A DNA stretch of 64,000 nucleotides from Cypionkella sp049896245 (lineage in GTDB: Bacteria; Pseudomonadota; Alphaproteobacteria; Rhodobacterales; Rhodobacteraceae): contig NZ_JAFCTX010000022.1 in NCBI RefSeq assembly GCF_049896245.1, positions 1-64,000 of the forward strand. Reading direction: 5' to 3'. The notes under the pieces are model-generated. The model was not told the origin of the DNA and made no database searches. It saw nothing but the letters and a program-made list of their open reading frames with translations. The translations under genes and the position numbers were made by a program. How positions within the stretch are numbered: position 1 is the first letter of the stretch; each line of letters begins with the position of its first letter. Positions 8,039 to 16,605 of the stretch are shown piece by piece.

Positions 8039-8986
8039 ATGCAATCGAAACCAAAGGTGCGCTTCAGGGGATCTGAGGCCGCCAACGGGCTGTTGATGAT
8101 CAGCCCCACCGCGATTTACGCGATCTTGCTGCTGGCGGCCCCGTTGGGGATGATCTTGGTCTACAGCTTCATGACCGACGGATATTTGCAGATTATCCCG
8201 CATTTTCAACTGTGTAACTACTTTGGTGAATGTCATTCCATGAAGGAGGTTAACGGCGTTCTGACCGAGTCGCAGACTTATAAGGGGGTTTGGTCGGACC
8301 CGCTGGCGTTGACGCTGATGTGGCGGTCGCTGATGATTTCGATGCTGGTGACGGCGGTGACGGTGCTGCTGGCGTTTCCGGTGGCCTATTACGTCAGCTT
8401 TTACGTCAGCCCGTCGAGAAAGTCGTTGTGGCTGTTTTTGATCACCATTCCGTTTTGGACCAGCTATCTGATCCGGGTGTTCTTGTGGAAGGTGATTTTG
8501 GGCACCGGTGGGCCGATCAACTTTGGGCTGCTGGAACTTGGCCTGATCCAAGAGCCCATCACCTGGCTTTTGTACAACGTCAATTCGGTGGTGATCACCC
8601 TTGCGCATGCCTATGCGCCGTTTGCGATCCTGCCGATTTTCGTCTCATTGGAGAAGATCGACCGCTCGTTCCTTGAGGCAGGGCGTGATCTGGGCGAAAG
8701 TCCGTTCATGACGTTCTGGCGGGTGACCTTGCCGTTGGCGATGCCGGGGGTGATTTCCTCGGTGCTGATCGTGTTCATTCCGACCATTGGCGATTATGTG
8801 ACACCGAGTTTGGTTGGCGGACCAGAGGGTAAGATGGTCGCCAATCTGGTCGAGCTGAATTACAAAAAGCTGGACAATTACCCGCTTGGATCGGCATTGG
8901 CGGTGTCGTCGATGGCGCTCGTGATGGCGGTGAGCCTGATATTTTTGTTCCTGAACAGGCGATTCTTGCGGGGGAACAAGCGATGA
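8039..8986 (+). CDS. ABC transporter permease, PotB-like
   Basis: A 315-residue inner-membrane permease of the polyamine/opine/phosphonate transporter family. About six membrane segments are visible, starting at residues 18-40, and the ATPase-docking EAA loop reads EAGRDLGESPFMTFWRVTLPLAMPG. A soluble insert near residues 50-80 (FQLCNYFGECHSMKEVNG) is typical of PotB homologues. The stop overlaps the next gene start (ATGA), so it forms an operon with the second permease and the ATPase. No periplasmic binding protein gene accompanies it. Confidence 0.9.
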   Translation: MQSKPKVRFRGSEAANGLLMISPTAIYAILLLAAPLGMILVYSFMTDGYLQIIPHFQLCNYFGECHSMKEVNGVLTESQTYKGVWSDPLALTLMWRSLMISMLVTAVTVLLAFPVAYYVSFYVSPSRKSLWLFLITIPFWTSYLIRVFLWKVILGTGGPINFGLLELGLIQEPITWLLYNVNSVVITLAHAYAPFAILPIFVSLEKIDRSFLEAGRDLGESPFMTFWRVTLPLAMPGVISSVLIVFIPTIGDYVTPSLVGGPEGKMVANLVELNYKKLDNYPLGSALAVSSMALVMAVSLIFLFLNRRFLRGNKR

Positions 8987-9789
8987 AGGGCGGTTGGTTT
9001 CGTGGCTATACGATCTTCTATCTGATCTTTCTTTACGCGCCGATCGTGCTGCTGCCGATCTTTGCGTTCAACAATGCCACCACGATCGCCTTTCCGCTGA
9101 ACGGCTTCACCACGATCTGGTTTAGCAAGCTGTGGGATGATCCGGCGCTGCATCATGCGCTGAAAAACTCGCTGATCATCGGCTGTAGTGCCGCGGTGAT
9201 CTCGACCTGCCTGGGGATTTTCGCCTCGCGCGCCTCAAGCCGCTACGCGTTCCCGTTCAAAACGCCGCTGATGGGGCTGATCATGTTGCCGTTGGTGATG
9301 CCGGATATCATTCTGGCGGTGGCATTGCTGACGGTTCTGTTGGGGATCGGGATGCCGCTGTCGTTGTTCACGGTGATCTTAGGGCATGTGCTGGTCTGCA
9401 CGCCGTTTTCCATCGCAATCTTATCGGCGGCGTTTCAATCCTTGGATCAATCGCTGGAGGAGGCCGCTTATGATCTGGGCGAAACCCCGATTTCGGCGTT
9501 CCGCTTGGTGATCCTGCCGCTGGTGCTGCCGGGGATTATCTCGTCCTTGCTGATCACCTTCACCATCAGCCTTGATGAATTCATCATGGCGTTCTTTCTG
9601 GCGGGCAATGAAAACACTCTGCCGGTCTATATCTTTGGCCAGTTCCGCTTTCCGCAGAACGTGCCAGTCATTCTGGCTTTGGGGACGATCCTTGTCTGTC
9701 TGTCCATCGCCTTGCTTGCAACCGCAGAATATTTCCGCCGCCGTGGCCTCGCCAAAACCGGTGGTAAGGATACTGGAGGCTTCCTGTGA
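8983..9789 (+). CDS. ABC transporter permease, PotC-like
   Basis: A 268-residue inner-membrane permease and the partner of the preceding PotB-like protein. Six membrane segments are visible, with an EAA loop LEEAAYDLGETPISAFRLVILPLVLPG. The SLDEFIMAFFLAGNENTLPVYIFG segment near the C terminus is characteristic of PotC homologues. It overlaps the upstream permease by 4 nt and the downstream ATPase by 4 nt, indicating translational coupling across the operon. Confidence 0.9.
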   Translation: MKGGWFRGYTIFYLIFLYAPIVLLPIFAFNNATTIAFPLNGFTTIWFSKLWDDPALHHALKNSLIIGCSAAVISTCLGIFASRASSRYAFPFKTPLMGLIMLPLVMPDIILAVALLTVLLGIGMPLSLFTVILGHVLVCTPFSIAILSAAFQSLDQSLEEAAYDLGETPISAFRLVILPLVLPGIISSLLITFTISLDEFIMAFFLAGNENTLPVYIFGQFRFPQNVPVILALGTILVCLSIALLATAEYFRRRGLAKTGGKDTGGFL

Positions 9790-10898
9790 CGTCTGAAACA
9801 TCAACCGCTGCCGATCAGACGATGATCGAGTTCAAAGACGTGCATAAATATTATGGCGATTATCACGCCCTGCGCGGCATCACTGCGACGATCAAAGCGG
9901 GCGAGTTTTTCAGCCTGCTCGGGCCGTCTGGCTGTGGGAAAACCACGCTGTTGCGCACCATTGCCGGGTTTGAGGGGATATCCTCGGGCGTCGTGATGAT
10001 TGACGGCAAGGATATGGCCAATGTGCCAGCCAATGTACGGCCGACCAATATGGTGTTCCAAAGCTACGCGATTTTCCCGCATCTGACGGTGGAGCAGAAC
10101 GTCGGCTTTGGTCTGCGCAAAGATCCGCGCTCGGCTGCGGATAAAGCCAAGGCGGTGGCGGAAGCGCTAGAGATGGTCGGCCTGAAAGGCTACGGCGCGC
10201 GGGCGGCGCATGCGCTTTCGGGCGGGCAGCGGCAGCGGGTGGCTTTGGCACGGGCGTTGATCCTGAAACCGAAGGTGTTGCTGCTGGATGAGCCGCTGTC
10301 TGCGCTGGACAAAAAGATGCGCGAGCAGATGCAGATGGAGCTGATCAAGCTGCAACGTCAGGTTGGCATCACCTTTATTCTGGTGACGCATGATCAGGAA
10401 GAAGCCTTGGTGATGTCCGACCGGATTGCGGTGATGTTTGAGGGTGAGATCGCGCAACTGGCCGATCCTGAAACGTTGTACAGGCGTCCGAACAGCCGGA
10501 AAGTGGCTGATTTCATTGGCACGATGAACTTCCTGCCCGCCGATATTCTGTCGGAAGTGGATGGCAAGGTGGAGGTTGAGGCCAAGGGTTTTGGCAGGCT
10601 TACGCTGGATGCCGAACAGGTTTCAGTCGCACCGGGCAGCTCAAGCGCCTCAATCGGGTTCCGGCCCGAGACGCTGACCATCCTGTTTGATGGCCAGACT
10701 GCAACCGACCGCGAAAGTAAGGCCGAGGTGGTCGAGGTCGTTTACTACGGCGACATGACCTATTACGACATCAAGCTGGAAGGCACCACCGAGCCGATGC
10801 GGCTGTCGATGCGCAACGTGTTCGGGCGGCCTGTGCTGGACATCGGCACGCAAACCCGCGTGGCATGGTCGCCGGGGGCGCTGGTGCTGTTCCGCTAG
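9786..10898 (+). CDS. ABC transporter ATP-binding protein, PotA-like
   Basis: A 370-residue ATPase that powers the two upstream permeases. Walker A is GPSGCGKTT (about residues 46-54), the signature LSGGQRQRV starts near residue 144, Walker B is VLLLDEP (about 164-170) and the switch histidine is H202 in LVTHD. The C-terminal part (about 290-370) looks like a TOBE domain. Translation begins at a GTG within GTGA, overlapping the stop of the PotC-like gene. The likely substrate class is polyamines or related cationic compounds, by family only. Confidence 0.92.
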   Translation: MTSETSTAADQTMIEFKDVHKYYGDYHALRGITATIKAGEFFSLLGPSGCGKTTLLRTIAGFEGISSGVVMIDGKDMANVPANVRPTNMVFQSYAIFPHLTVEQNVGFGLRKDPRSAADKAKAVAEALEMVGLKGYGARAAHALSGGQRQRVALARALILKPKVLLLDEPLSALDKKMREQMQMELIKLQRQVGITFILVTHDQEEALVMSDRIAVMFEGEIAQLADPETLYRRPNSRKVADFIGTMNFLPADILSEVDGKVEVEAKGFGRLTLDAEQVSVAPGSSSASIGFRPETLTILFDGQTATDRESKAEVVEVVYYGDMTYYDIKLEGTTEPMRLSMRNVFGRPVLDIGTQTRVAWSPGALVLFR

Positions 10899-10946
10899 TT
10901 CGGCCTAAATCAGTACCCGTTGGTGGCTGAGGAGCGCGCCGCGCGG

Positions 10947-10968
10947 GAGTATTTTGGCCAAGATGAAA
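10947..10968 (+). repeat. Dispersed intergenic repeat, type 1, partial copy
   Basis: A 22-nt core differing at one position from the copy at 31281-31302. This copy lacks the G5C/GC5 palindrome seen next to the other two copies. It lies between the convergent ABC ATPase and tetR genes. Confidence 0.6.
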
Positions 10969-10975
10969 CGGGCAG

Positions 10976-11590
10976 TCAGTTGTCGGGCCGCAACAGCCCC
11001 AGCCCGCGCAGATAGATTCCGATGCCTGCTTCCAGCAGATCTTCGGGCGGAAACGGGCTTTTGGCCCCCGGTGCGCCGCGCATATAGAGTTCAACCACAC
11101 CATGGCTCAGCGCCCAGATATGCGCCGAGAACATCGTCGAGGGCGGGCGTTTGTTTGCGGGCAGGTGTTGCGACAGTTTTTCGGCGGCTTGTTCCAGCAC
11201 GGCGCGGGCTTTTTGCGCGACAATGGCCAGATCGGGATGCGCTTGCAGGCTGAGGCCGGATTCAAACATCGCCATGTAATGGCCGGGATATTTGCGCGCG
11301 AAAGCCAGATAGGCACGGCCCGTGGCCTCAAATGCGGCCAGCGCGGTGGGCTGGCCGTTGTTATAAGCAAACTCCATCAATGCCGCGAAAATGTCATAGC
11401 CTTGGCGGGCGACTTCGGCGATCAGATCATCGCGGCCAGCGAAATGGCGGTAGACGGCGGCGGGGGTGACATCGGCGGCTTTCGCGGCCTCGGACAAAGT
11501 AAACCCGGTCGGGCCTTGATCGGCGATCAGCTCTAGCGCTGCCTCAACCAAGGCCTGCCGCAGATTGCCGTGATGGTAGCCTCGTTTCAC
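10976..11590 (-). CDS. TetR-family transcriptional regulator
   Basis: A 204-residue repressor-type protein. The N-terminal helix-turn-helix covers about residues 8-55 (ALVEAALELIADQGPTGFTLSEAAKAADVTPAAVYRHFAGRDDLIAEV, split by its recognition helix at VTPAAVYRHF). The ligand domain contains HIWALSHGVVELY, matching the WHG-type TetR C-terminal domain. The start overlaps the ppk2 stop by 4 nt, so it is the last gene of the ATPase-metA-hydrolase-ppk2-tetR operon. The regulated genes are not evident. Confidence 0.88.
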   Translation of the reverse strand: MKRGYHHGNLRQALVEAALELIADQGPTGFTLSEAAKAADVTPAAVYRHFAGRDDLIAEVARQGYDIFAALMEFAYNNGQPTALAAFEATGRAYLAFARKYPGHYMAMFESGLSLQAHPDLAIVAQKARAVLEQAAEKLSQHLPANKRPPSTMFSAHIWALSHGVVELYMRGAPGAKSPFPPEDLLEAGIGIYLRGLGLLRPDN

Positions 11591-12459
11591 CCTTTTGGCC
11601 TTTTCTTCGGCCCACCGCAGATTTTCTCATCAATCTTGCCGATTACATTCAGGTCTTTGCCTTTGAAATCCAGCGCCAGCAGGATGTTCTGGATCGCGCA
11701 AATCCGGGTGCGCAGTTTGTCATCCGACAAGATCACCGTCCAAGGCGCGTATTTGAAATCGCTTTGGGCAAAGGTTTCATCAATCGCAGTGCTGTATTCC
11801 TGCCATTTCGCCAAGCCATCAATGTCGATCTGGCTGAGTTTCCACTGCTTCAGCGGGTCTTGCTCGCGGTCCAGAAAGCGCTGCAACTGCTCGGCTTGGC
11901 CAACTTCCAGCCAGAGCTTGACCAGCACAATCCCCTCATCCACCAACATCCGTTCAAATTCAGGCAGTTGCCGGAAGAACTTCGCGCGCTGCTCGGGGGT
12001 ACAAAAGCCGAAGACATGTTCGACAATCCCGCGATTGTACCAAGAGCGGTCAAAGAAAGCGATTTCCCCCGCCGCAGGCAGCCAATCGACATAGCGCTGG
12101 AAATACCATTGTGCGGCCTCACGCTCGGTCGGCTTTGGCAGCGCGACGATGCCCGCGACGCGGGGATTGAGGTTCAGATAGGCAGCAGAGATCGCCCCGC
12201 CTTTGCCCGCAGCATCGCGGCCCTCAAACACCACCACCATGCGTTTTCCCGTGGCTTTGATGTCAGCGGCCATCCGCACCAGTTGGACCTGAAGGGCGTC
12301 CATGTGCGTTTTGTAGTCAGTTTTCTTCATCTCTTGGCGGTAGGGGTAATCCTTCCACAGGATTTCATCGTTGCTCGCCTTTTCGATGGTCTTGCGCACC
12401 TCTTTCGGGGCGGCTTCTTTGAGATAGCGGCTGATCGCGCCGTCAAAGGGCAGGTCCAT
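11587..12459 (-). CDS. ppk2: Polyphosphate kinase 2
   Basis: A 290-residue PPK2-family enzyme, which transfers phosphate between polyphosphate and nucleotides. The Walker A-like motif is FEGRDAAGKGG (about residues 78-88), Walker B lies in AFFDRSWYNRGIVEHVFGF, and EFERMLVDEGIVLVKLWLEV is the usual lid-proximal segment. It has a single domain. ATG 12459 was preferred over the frame start at 12486 because GGAGG lies six bases upstream. It sits in an operon between an alpha/beta hydrolase and tetR. Which nucleotide it prefers (ADP, GDP or AMP) cannot be fixed by eye. Confidence 0.93.
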   Translation of the reverse strand: MDLPFDGAISRYLKEAAPKEVRKTIEKASNDEILWKDYPYRQEMKKTDYKTHMDALQVQLVRMAADIKATGKRMVVVFEGRDAAGKGGAISAAYLNLNPRVAGIVALPKPTEREAAQWYFQRYVDWLPAAGEIAFFDRSWYNRGIVEHVFGFCTPEQRAKFFRQLPEFERMLVDEGIVLVKLWLEVGQAEQLQRFLDREQDPLKQWKLSQIDIDGLAKWQEYSTAIDETFAQSDFKYAPWTVILSDDKLRTRICAIQNILLALDFKGKDLNVIGKIDEKICGGPKKRPKG

Positions 12460-12485
12460 GGTATCCTCCGGTTGGCTTTCATCCA

Positions 12486-13463
12486 CTATGGCGATTGTGG
12501 GCTTGCGCGCAATCCAGAGCGTTCGGCGGCGCGTTCAATCGCCGCAAGCGTTTCGGCGCGGTGGCTGTAATGCGGCATGTGGCCTGCACCCGCAATGACC
12601 GTCAGATGCGCGTTGGGCAGGCGGGCGGCGAAGGGTTCGGAATGGATGTTGATCGGCACGATGGTGTCGGCAGTGCCGTGGATCATCTCAATCGGCAGGG
12701 TAAGCTGGGGATAGAGCGGTTCTTGCGCCACGATTTCTGCGCGCAGATCATTCACCTGCGCGAAGTTGGCGCGTAGGGCCGTGCGGCGCATGGTTAATTT
12801 CGCAGCGATGGCCTTGGCATAGCCGGGCGGCACCGGATCGGGTGCGAAGATGGCAGCGATGGTGGTGTCGAGATAGCTGTCGGGGGTGTAGGCTGCGGCC
12901 AGTGGCGGGATCAGGGCAGAGCCTATGGTGCTGTCGCTGAGCCGGTAGAAGATATCCAGCGCGCCGGGCCATGGCAAGGAGGGGGCCGAGATTAGCACCA
13001 AGGCACGGGGTTTTATTGGGGCATAAAGCGCCCAGGCGAGGGTGACAGAACCGCCATAGCTTTGGCCGACGATGATCGGGTCTTTGATGCCAAGCTGTGC
13101 TGCGGCGGCGGACAGATGCAGGGCTTGACCGCGCAGGGATTGATCAGGGATCGGGTCTGACCAGCCGAGGCCGGGGCGGTCAAAGGCAATGACGCGGTAG
13201 GTTTTTTCAAGGTCGGCGGCCAGTGCCATGGTCATATCGCGGGCATTGCCTGAAGCACCATGGATCAGGATCAGATCGGGGCCTTGGCCTGTGACATAGA
13301 CATGCACCCGCAGCCCGTTGACGACTAGAAACTGGCCTTCAGCCGGGAATTCGGCCAAGATTGCGGCCTCACGCGACTGCGCACGCCACAGGGTTACACC
13401 TGCGACACCGCCTAGAAGGGCAGCGGTTATCAACAGCTTAGCGGCCAATTTCTGCCATCTCAT
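12486..13463 (-). CDS. Alpha/beta hydrolase with N-terminal anchor
   Basis: A 325-residue alpha/beta-fold hydrolase. An N-terminal hydrophobic segment (about residues 8-24) should anchor it to the inner membrane, facing the periplasm. The oxyanion region is LILIHGASGNARD, the nucleophile is S135 in VGQSYGG, the acid is in MIHGTADTIVP and the histidine is in GAGHMPHYS, so the triad is complete. The reading frame overlaps the metA stop by 26 nt. The substrate is unknown. Confidence 0.88.
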   Translation of the reverse strand: MRWQKLAAKLLITAALLGGVAGVTLWRAQSREAAILAEFPAEGQFLVVNGLRVHVYVTGQGPDLILIHGASGNARDMTMALAADLEKTYRVIAFDRPGLGWSDPIPDQSLRGQALHLSAAAAQLGIKDPIIVGQSYGGSVTLAWALYAPIKPRALVLISAPSLPWPGALDIFYRLSDSTIGSALIPPLAAAYTPDSYLDTTIAAIFAPDPVPPGYAKAIAAKLTMRRTALRANFAQVNDLRAEIVAQEPLYPQLTLPIEMIHGTADTIVPINIHSEPFAARLPNAHLTVIAGAGHMPHYSHRAETLAAIERAAERSGLRASPQSP

Positions 13464-14355
13464 ACGGGGTGCCCTGATAAATCTCGTTGATCCAGTTGCC
13501 GTAAAGCAAATGCGCGTGACTACGCCAGCGGTTCAACGGAGGTAGGGCGGGATTGTCATTCGGGTAGTAATTATCCGGCACATTGATCGGGGTGCCAGCG
13601 GCGATATCGCGGTCATATTCCTGCTTCAGCGTGTCGCTGTCATATTCAAAATGGTTGAAGATATAGAGCGCGCGATGCGCCGGGTCTTCGACCAGACAGG
13701 CACCGACCTGATCGCTGCCCAGAAGGGTGCGCAGGCCGGGAGCTGCGTCAATCTCGGGCTGTTTCATCTCGGTCCAACGGCTGACGGGAATGACAAATTC
13801 ATCGGAAAAGCCGCGCAGGAAGGGCGAGGTTGGGGCCAAGTTCATATGCCGGAAACAGCCGAAAGCCTTGTGGTCCAGCATGTGCTTTTTGACGCCGTGG
13901 AAATGGTTGATCATCGCCATGCCGCCCCAGCAGACGCCAAAGGTGGAGAACACGTTGGTCTGGGTCCAATCCATCACTTCGCAGAGTTCATCCCAATAGG
14001 TGACCTCCTCGAAGGCGAGGTGTTCGATGGGGGCCCCTGTGATGATCAACCCATCGAATTTCTCGGATTTCACCTCTGAAAACGGGCGGTAGAAGGTTTC
14101 CATATGCTCGGCGGCGGTGTTTTTCGCCTGATGTTCGGACATGCGGATCAGTTGCAGATCAATCTGCAATGGCGTCGCACCGATCAGCCGGGCGAATTGG
14201 TTTTCGGTCTGGATTTTCTTCGGCATCAGGTTCAGCAGACCAATGCGCAAAGGCCGGATTTCCTGCGCCTGCGCCCGTTCCGGCGACATCACCATGACGC
14301 CTTCGTTCCGCAGAACGTCAAAGGCGGGCAGGCTGGCGGGCAGGGTGATCGGCAT
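13438..14355 (-). CDS. metA: Homoserine O-acyltransferase MetA, predicted acetyl-CoA type
   Basis: A 305-residue enzyme catalysing acylation of homoserine in methionine synthesis. The catalytic cysteine is C142 in FGVCWGG, and the E-H partners lie further on in FNHFEYDSDTL. In this family residue 111 sets acyl-donor choice: glycine in succinyl-CoA enzymes such as that of E. coli, glutamate in acetyl-CoA enzymes. Here GAPIEHL places glutamate at 111, predicting acetyltransferase activity. ATG 14355 has AGGAT seven bases upstream and gives the standard N terminus MPITLPASLPAF. It follows a P-loop ATPase gene after 25 nt. Confidence 0.95.
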   Translation of the reverse strand: MPITLPASLPAFDVLRNEGVMVMSPERAQAQEIRPLRIGLLNLMPKKIQTENQFARLIGATPLQIDLQLIRMSEHQAKNTAAEHMETFYRPFSEVKSEKFDGLIITGAPIEHLAFEEVTYWDELCEVMDWTQTNVFSTFGVCWGGMAMINHFHGVKKHMLDHKAFGCFRHMNLAPTSPFLRGFSDEFVIPVSRWTEMKQPEIDAAPGLRTLLGSDQVGACLVEDPAHRALYIFNHFEYDSDTLKQEYDRDIAAGTPINVPDNYYPNDNPALPPLNRWRSHAHLLYGNWINEIYQGTPYEMAEIGR

Positions 14356-14380
14356 GGGTTTATCCTGATATTGTCGAGAG

Positions 14381-15265
14381 TTAGGCGTGGTTCTTCGCGC
14401 GATCAAGGGCCGTCGCGATCAAGTCATCGAAATCGGCGGGGGTTTTGACCTGCGCCACATCTTCGGCAGTCACCGTGATGCCCCAGCGCGCCATCGCGGC
14501 GTAGCGTGGCTGGCGGTGATCGAGCAGGCGGGCGTAGCCAAAGCGCAGGAAGGCGTCGGGGTCAACCTGATCGGCGGATTTTCCTTGTTGAACAAGGTAC
14601 TCTGCCCATAATTTCATCAAGAAATCCGGGCGGTAATACATCGGCTTGGGGCTGCGATCAAAGCGGCGGGCGAGTTCGGCTTTATGGGCATCGGAGCCTT
14701 TGATCCAGACCAGAAGCTGATTGTCCGCCAGTGCCCGCATCACCGGATCATCGGGGTTTTCGGCATCAACCACTTCGCAGATCGAACCTGAGGTGTCGCA
14801 GATAAAGTTCTGATAGCCATAGATATTTTCCGCGCGCTCAACAAATCGCGGCACGTCGAGCATCGCCGAGATTTCAGCCTGCGCATGTTCGGCCTGACGG
14901 CGCTGATATTCCTCGAACGCAATGCCGCCGCGCGCCGGATCACCCGGTTTGCCGAGATAGGTCGAGAGCGGGGCGAGGTTGTTGAAGGTGATGTTCGAGG
15001 CGATATAGACCGAATCCGTCATCAACAATTCGCGCAGCAGCGGCACTTTCATCGCCTCGCGCTTGAAATTGTCGGCGATGAATTCGTTCATGTAGCGGGT
15101 GCCGATGCGGTAATCGACCGAGTAGTGAAACCAGCCCCCCGCGCCCGCTTGCCCGGCATCCCGCAGCATGTTCGAGAGATAGGTCTTTCCAAGCCCCGAC
15201 ATGCCAAACAGCAGCACGCGCTTCTGGGCGGCGGCGCGAAAATCTTGTCCTGAGGTATAGATCAT
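14381..15265 (-). CDS. P-loop ATPase, uncharacterised
   Basis: A 294-residue cytoplasmic protein with a clear Walker A motif GMSGLGKTYLS near residues 21-31. It carries a DYRIGTRYMNEFIADNF segment and a possible second acidic motif NFICDTSGSICEV. The Walker A and following HYSVDYRIG arrangement resembles small nucleotide kinases, but I do not recognise a specific enzyme. GGAGGG precedes the ATG. It is the first gene of a tight minus-strand operon leading into metA. Confidence 0.78.
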   Translation of the reverse strand: MIYTSGQDFRAAAQKRVLLFGMSGLGKTYLSNMLRDAGQAGAGGWFHYSVDYRIGTRYMNEFIADNFKREAMKVPLLRELLMTDSVYIASNITFNNLAPLSTYLGKPGDPARGGIAFEEYQRRQAEHAQAEISAMLDVPRFVERAENIYGYQNFICDTSGSICEVVDAENPDDPVMRALADNQLLVWIKGSDAHKAELARRFDRSPKPMYYRPDFLMKLWAEYLVQQGKSADQVDPDAFLRFGYARLLDHRQPRYAAMARWGITVTAEDVAQVKTPADFDDLIATALDRAKNHA

Positions 15266-15320
15266 CGGGCCCTCCGCTAGCTTTTGGCTTTGTTACAGGC
15301 AGGTGCGGGGCGGTGCAAAT

Positions 15321-15358
15321 GAGAAACGGCCCCGCGTTGATGCGCGGGGCCGTTCTGT
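15321..15358 (-). terminator. Terminator of the FadL-like gene
   Basis: An 11-bp perfect stem (15326-15336 with 15343-15353, 6-nt loop). On the minus strand it is followed by TTTCTC, just after the porin stop codon. Confidence 0.75.
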
Positions 15359-15371
15359 TGAAAGCCGTAGA

Positions 15372-16478
15372 TCAGAACGTGAAGGCGATCTTCACGCCGA
15401 CGCCAACCGCATCGTTGTCGGTGAAGTTGGCCCGCGCTACATCCGGCGTGCCGGTTTCTGGTTTTGCATCACCCAGTTTGGTGTAGTTGATGCCTGCGGA
15501 GATCTTCATGTTATCTTTGGTGTAAACGCCGGCAATCGTCGCACCGAAAAAGCCATTGGTTGGGGCCAGCGGCGAGACCAGCGGATTGGCCTTGTCTTCA
15601 TAGGTCAGCGAGAACGCACCAGACCATGTTTCATTGAACTTGCGGCCAATGCCCAAGGTGTAGGTCACGGTGTCTTCCAGATCAATCAGCCCACCGGGGG
15701 AAACTGCCGTGAAAGAGTCAGGGTTCAACTTGAACGAAGACCAATCCGCCCAGCGGATCGAGCCAAAAATCAGCGTGTCCTTCGCAACGCCGCTTTGGAA
15801 ATCAAGGTTGACCGATTGCGGGGTTTTCACTTTGGTTTTGCCCGAACCGAACGGAAACGGCCCGACAGTTTCAACCGTGTCAAAGTCATGCTCAATTTCC
15901 GAATTGTAGGTCAGTGCTACCCGCAGCGCGATATCCGGGATCTCATAGGCGGCACCAACCACATAGCCCACCTTGTTGTCAGTGCCCAAATCAACCGAAT
16001 AGCCGTTTAACCCGCCGTAGGCGAGACCGCGCAGATCAATATGCGCCGAGGCCTGTTGCAGCCGCAGACCGCCATAAACGCTCATCCGGTCGTCAAACTT
16101 GTAGCGCAGCAGCCCGGTCAGCGCGGTTGATGAGGCCGTGGCCGTGGTTCCGCCCAGCATGGTCGAGGCAGGGCTGCCGCCATATTCGATGTCCGCTGCG
16201 AAGGGGCTGTCGATGATCAGCGCGTAGGACAATTTATCGTTGATATCGGCTTTGAACCCGAGGCTGCCCTGCAAAAAGCTGTCTGCGACGTTGTCGATAT
16301 TGTTGCCCAGCACGTCACGGCCTTTGACCTTTGGCGTGACAGAGCCAAAGCTAAGCTCAACCGTGCGGCCCTTTTCAAACAGAATGCCAACGTCTTGACC
16401 CGAGCGGTCGATGCCCCCCGCCTGTGCCAGCGTCGTGGTCATTGCCAATGCGCCAAGTGCTGTGATGATATGCTTCAT
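15372..16478 (-). CDS. OmpP1/FadL-family outer-membrane protein
   Basis: A 368-residue outer-membrane beta-barrel protein. A Sec signal peptide (about residues 1-20, cut near LAQA|GG) is followed by amphipathic strands, and the last residues IAFTF end in phenylalanine as expected for BAM recognition. FadL proteins admit long-chain fatty acids or other hydrophobic compounds. The sequence here is shorter than E. coli FadL (446 with signal). ATG 16478 is preceded by GGGGAGG and starts exactly at the signal peptide. The gene stands alone, with its own terminator. Confidence 0.85.
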   Translation of the reverse strand: MKHIITALGALAMTTTLAQAGGIDRSGQDVGILFEKGRTVELSFGSVTPKVKGRDVLGNNIDNVADSFLQGSLGFKADINDKLSYALIIDSPFAADIEYGGSPASTMLGGTTATASSTALTGLLRYKFDDRMSVYGGLRLQQASAHIDLRGLAYGGLNGYSVDLGTDNKVGYVVGAAYEIPDIALRVALTYNSEIEHDFDTVETVGPFPFGSGKTKVKTPQSVNLDFQSGVAKDTLIFGSIRWADWSSFKLNPDSFTAVSPGGLIDLEDTVTYTLGIGRKFNETWSGAFSLTYEDKANPLVSPLAPTNGFFGATIAGVYTKDNMKISAGINYTKLGDAKPETGTPDVARANFTDNDAVGVGVKIAFTF

Positions 16479-16605
16479 GGTTTCCTCCCCGTAACCGATG
16501 CTGCATCTTGGCATGTCCCTGCTTTGCCGAGGGTTAATGCGTCTAATGCGATGATTTGTCACGCTTAAGCGGAAGCCTGTGCATCGGTCAATCAATGACG
16601 CGGCG

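Noticed and set aside
14356..14380. SAM-responsive riboswitch upstream of metA
   Set aside because: Only 25 nt separate metA from the upstream gene, which is too short for a SAM-II element.
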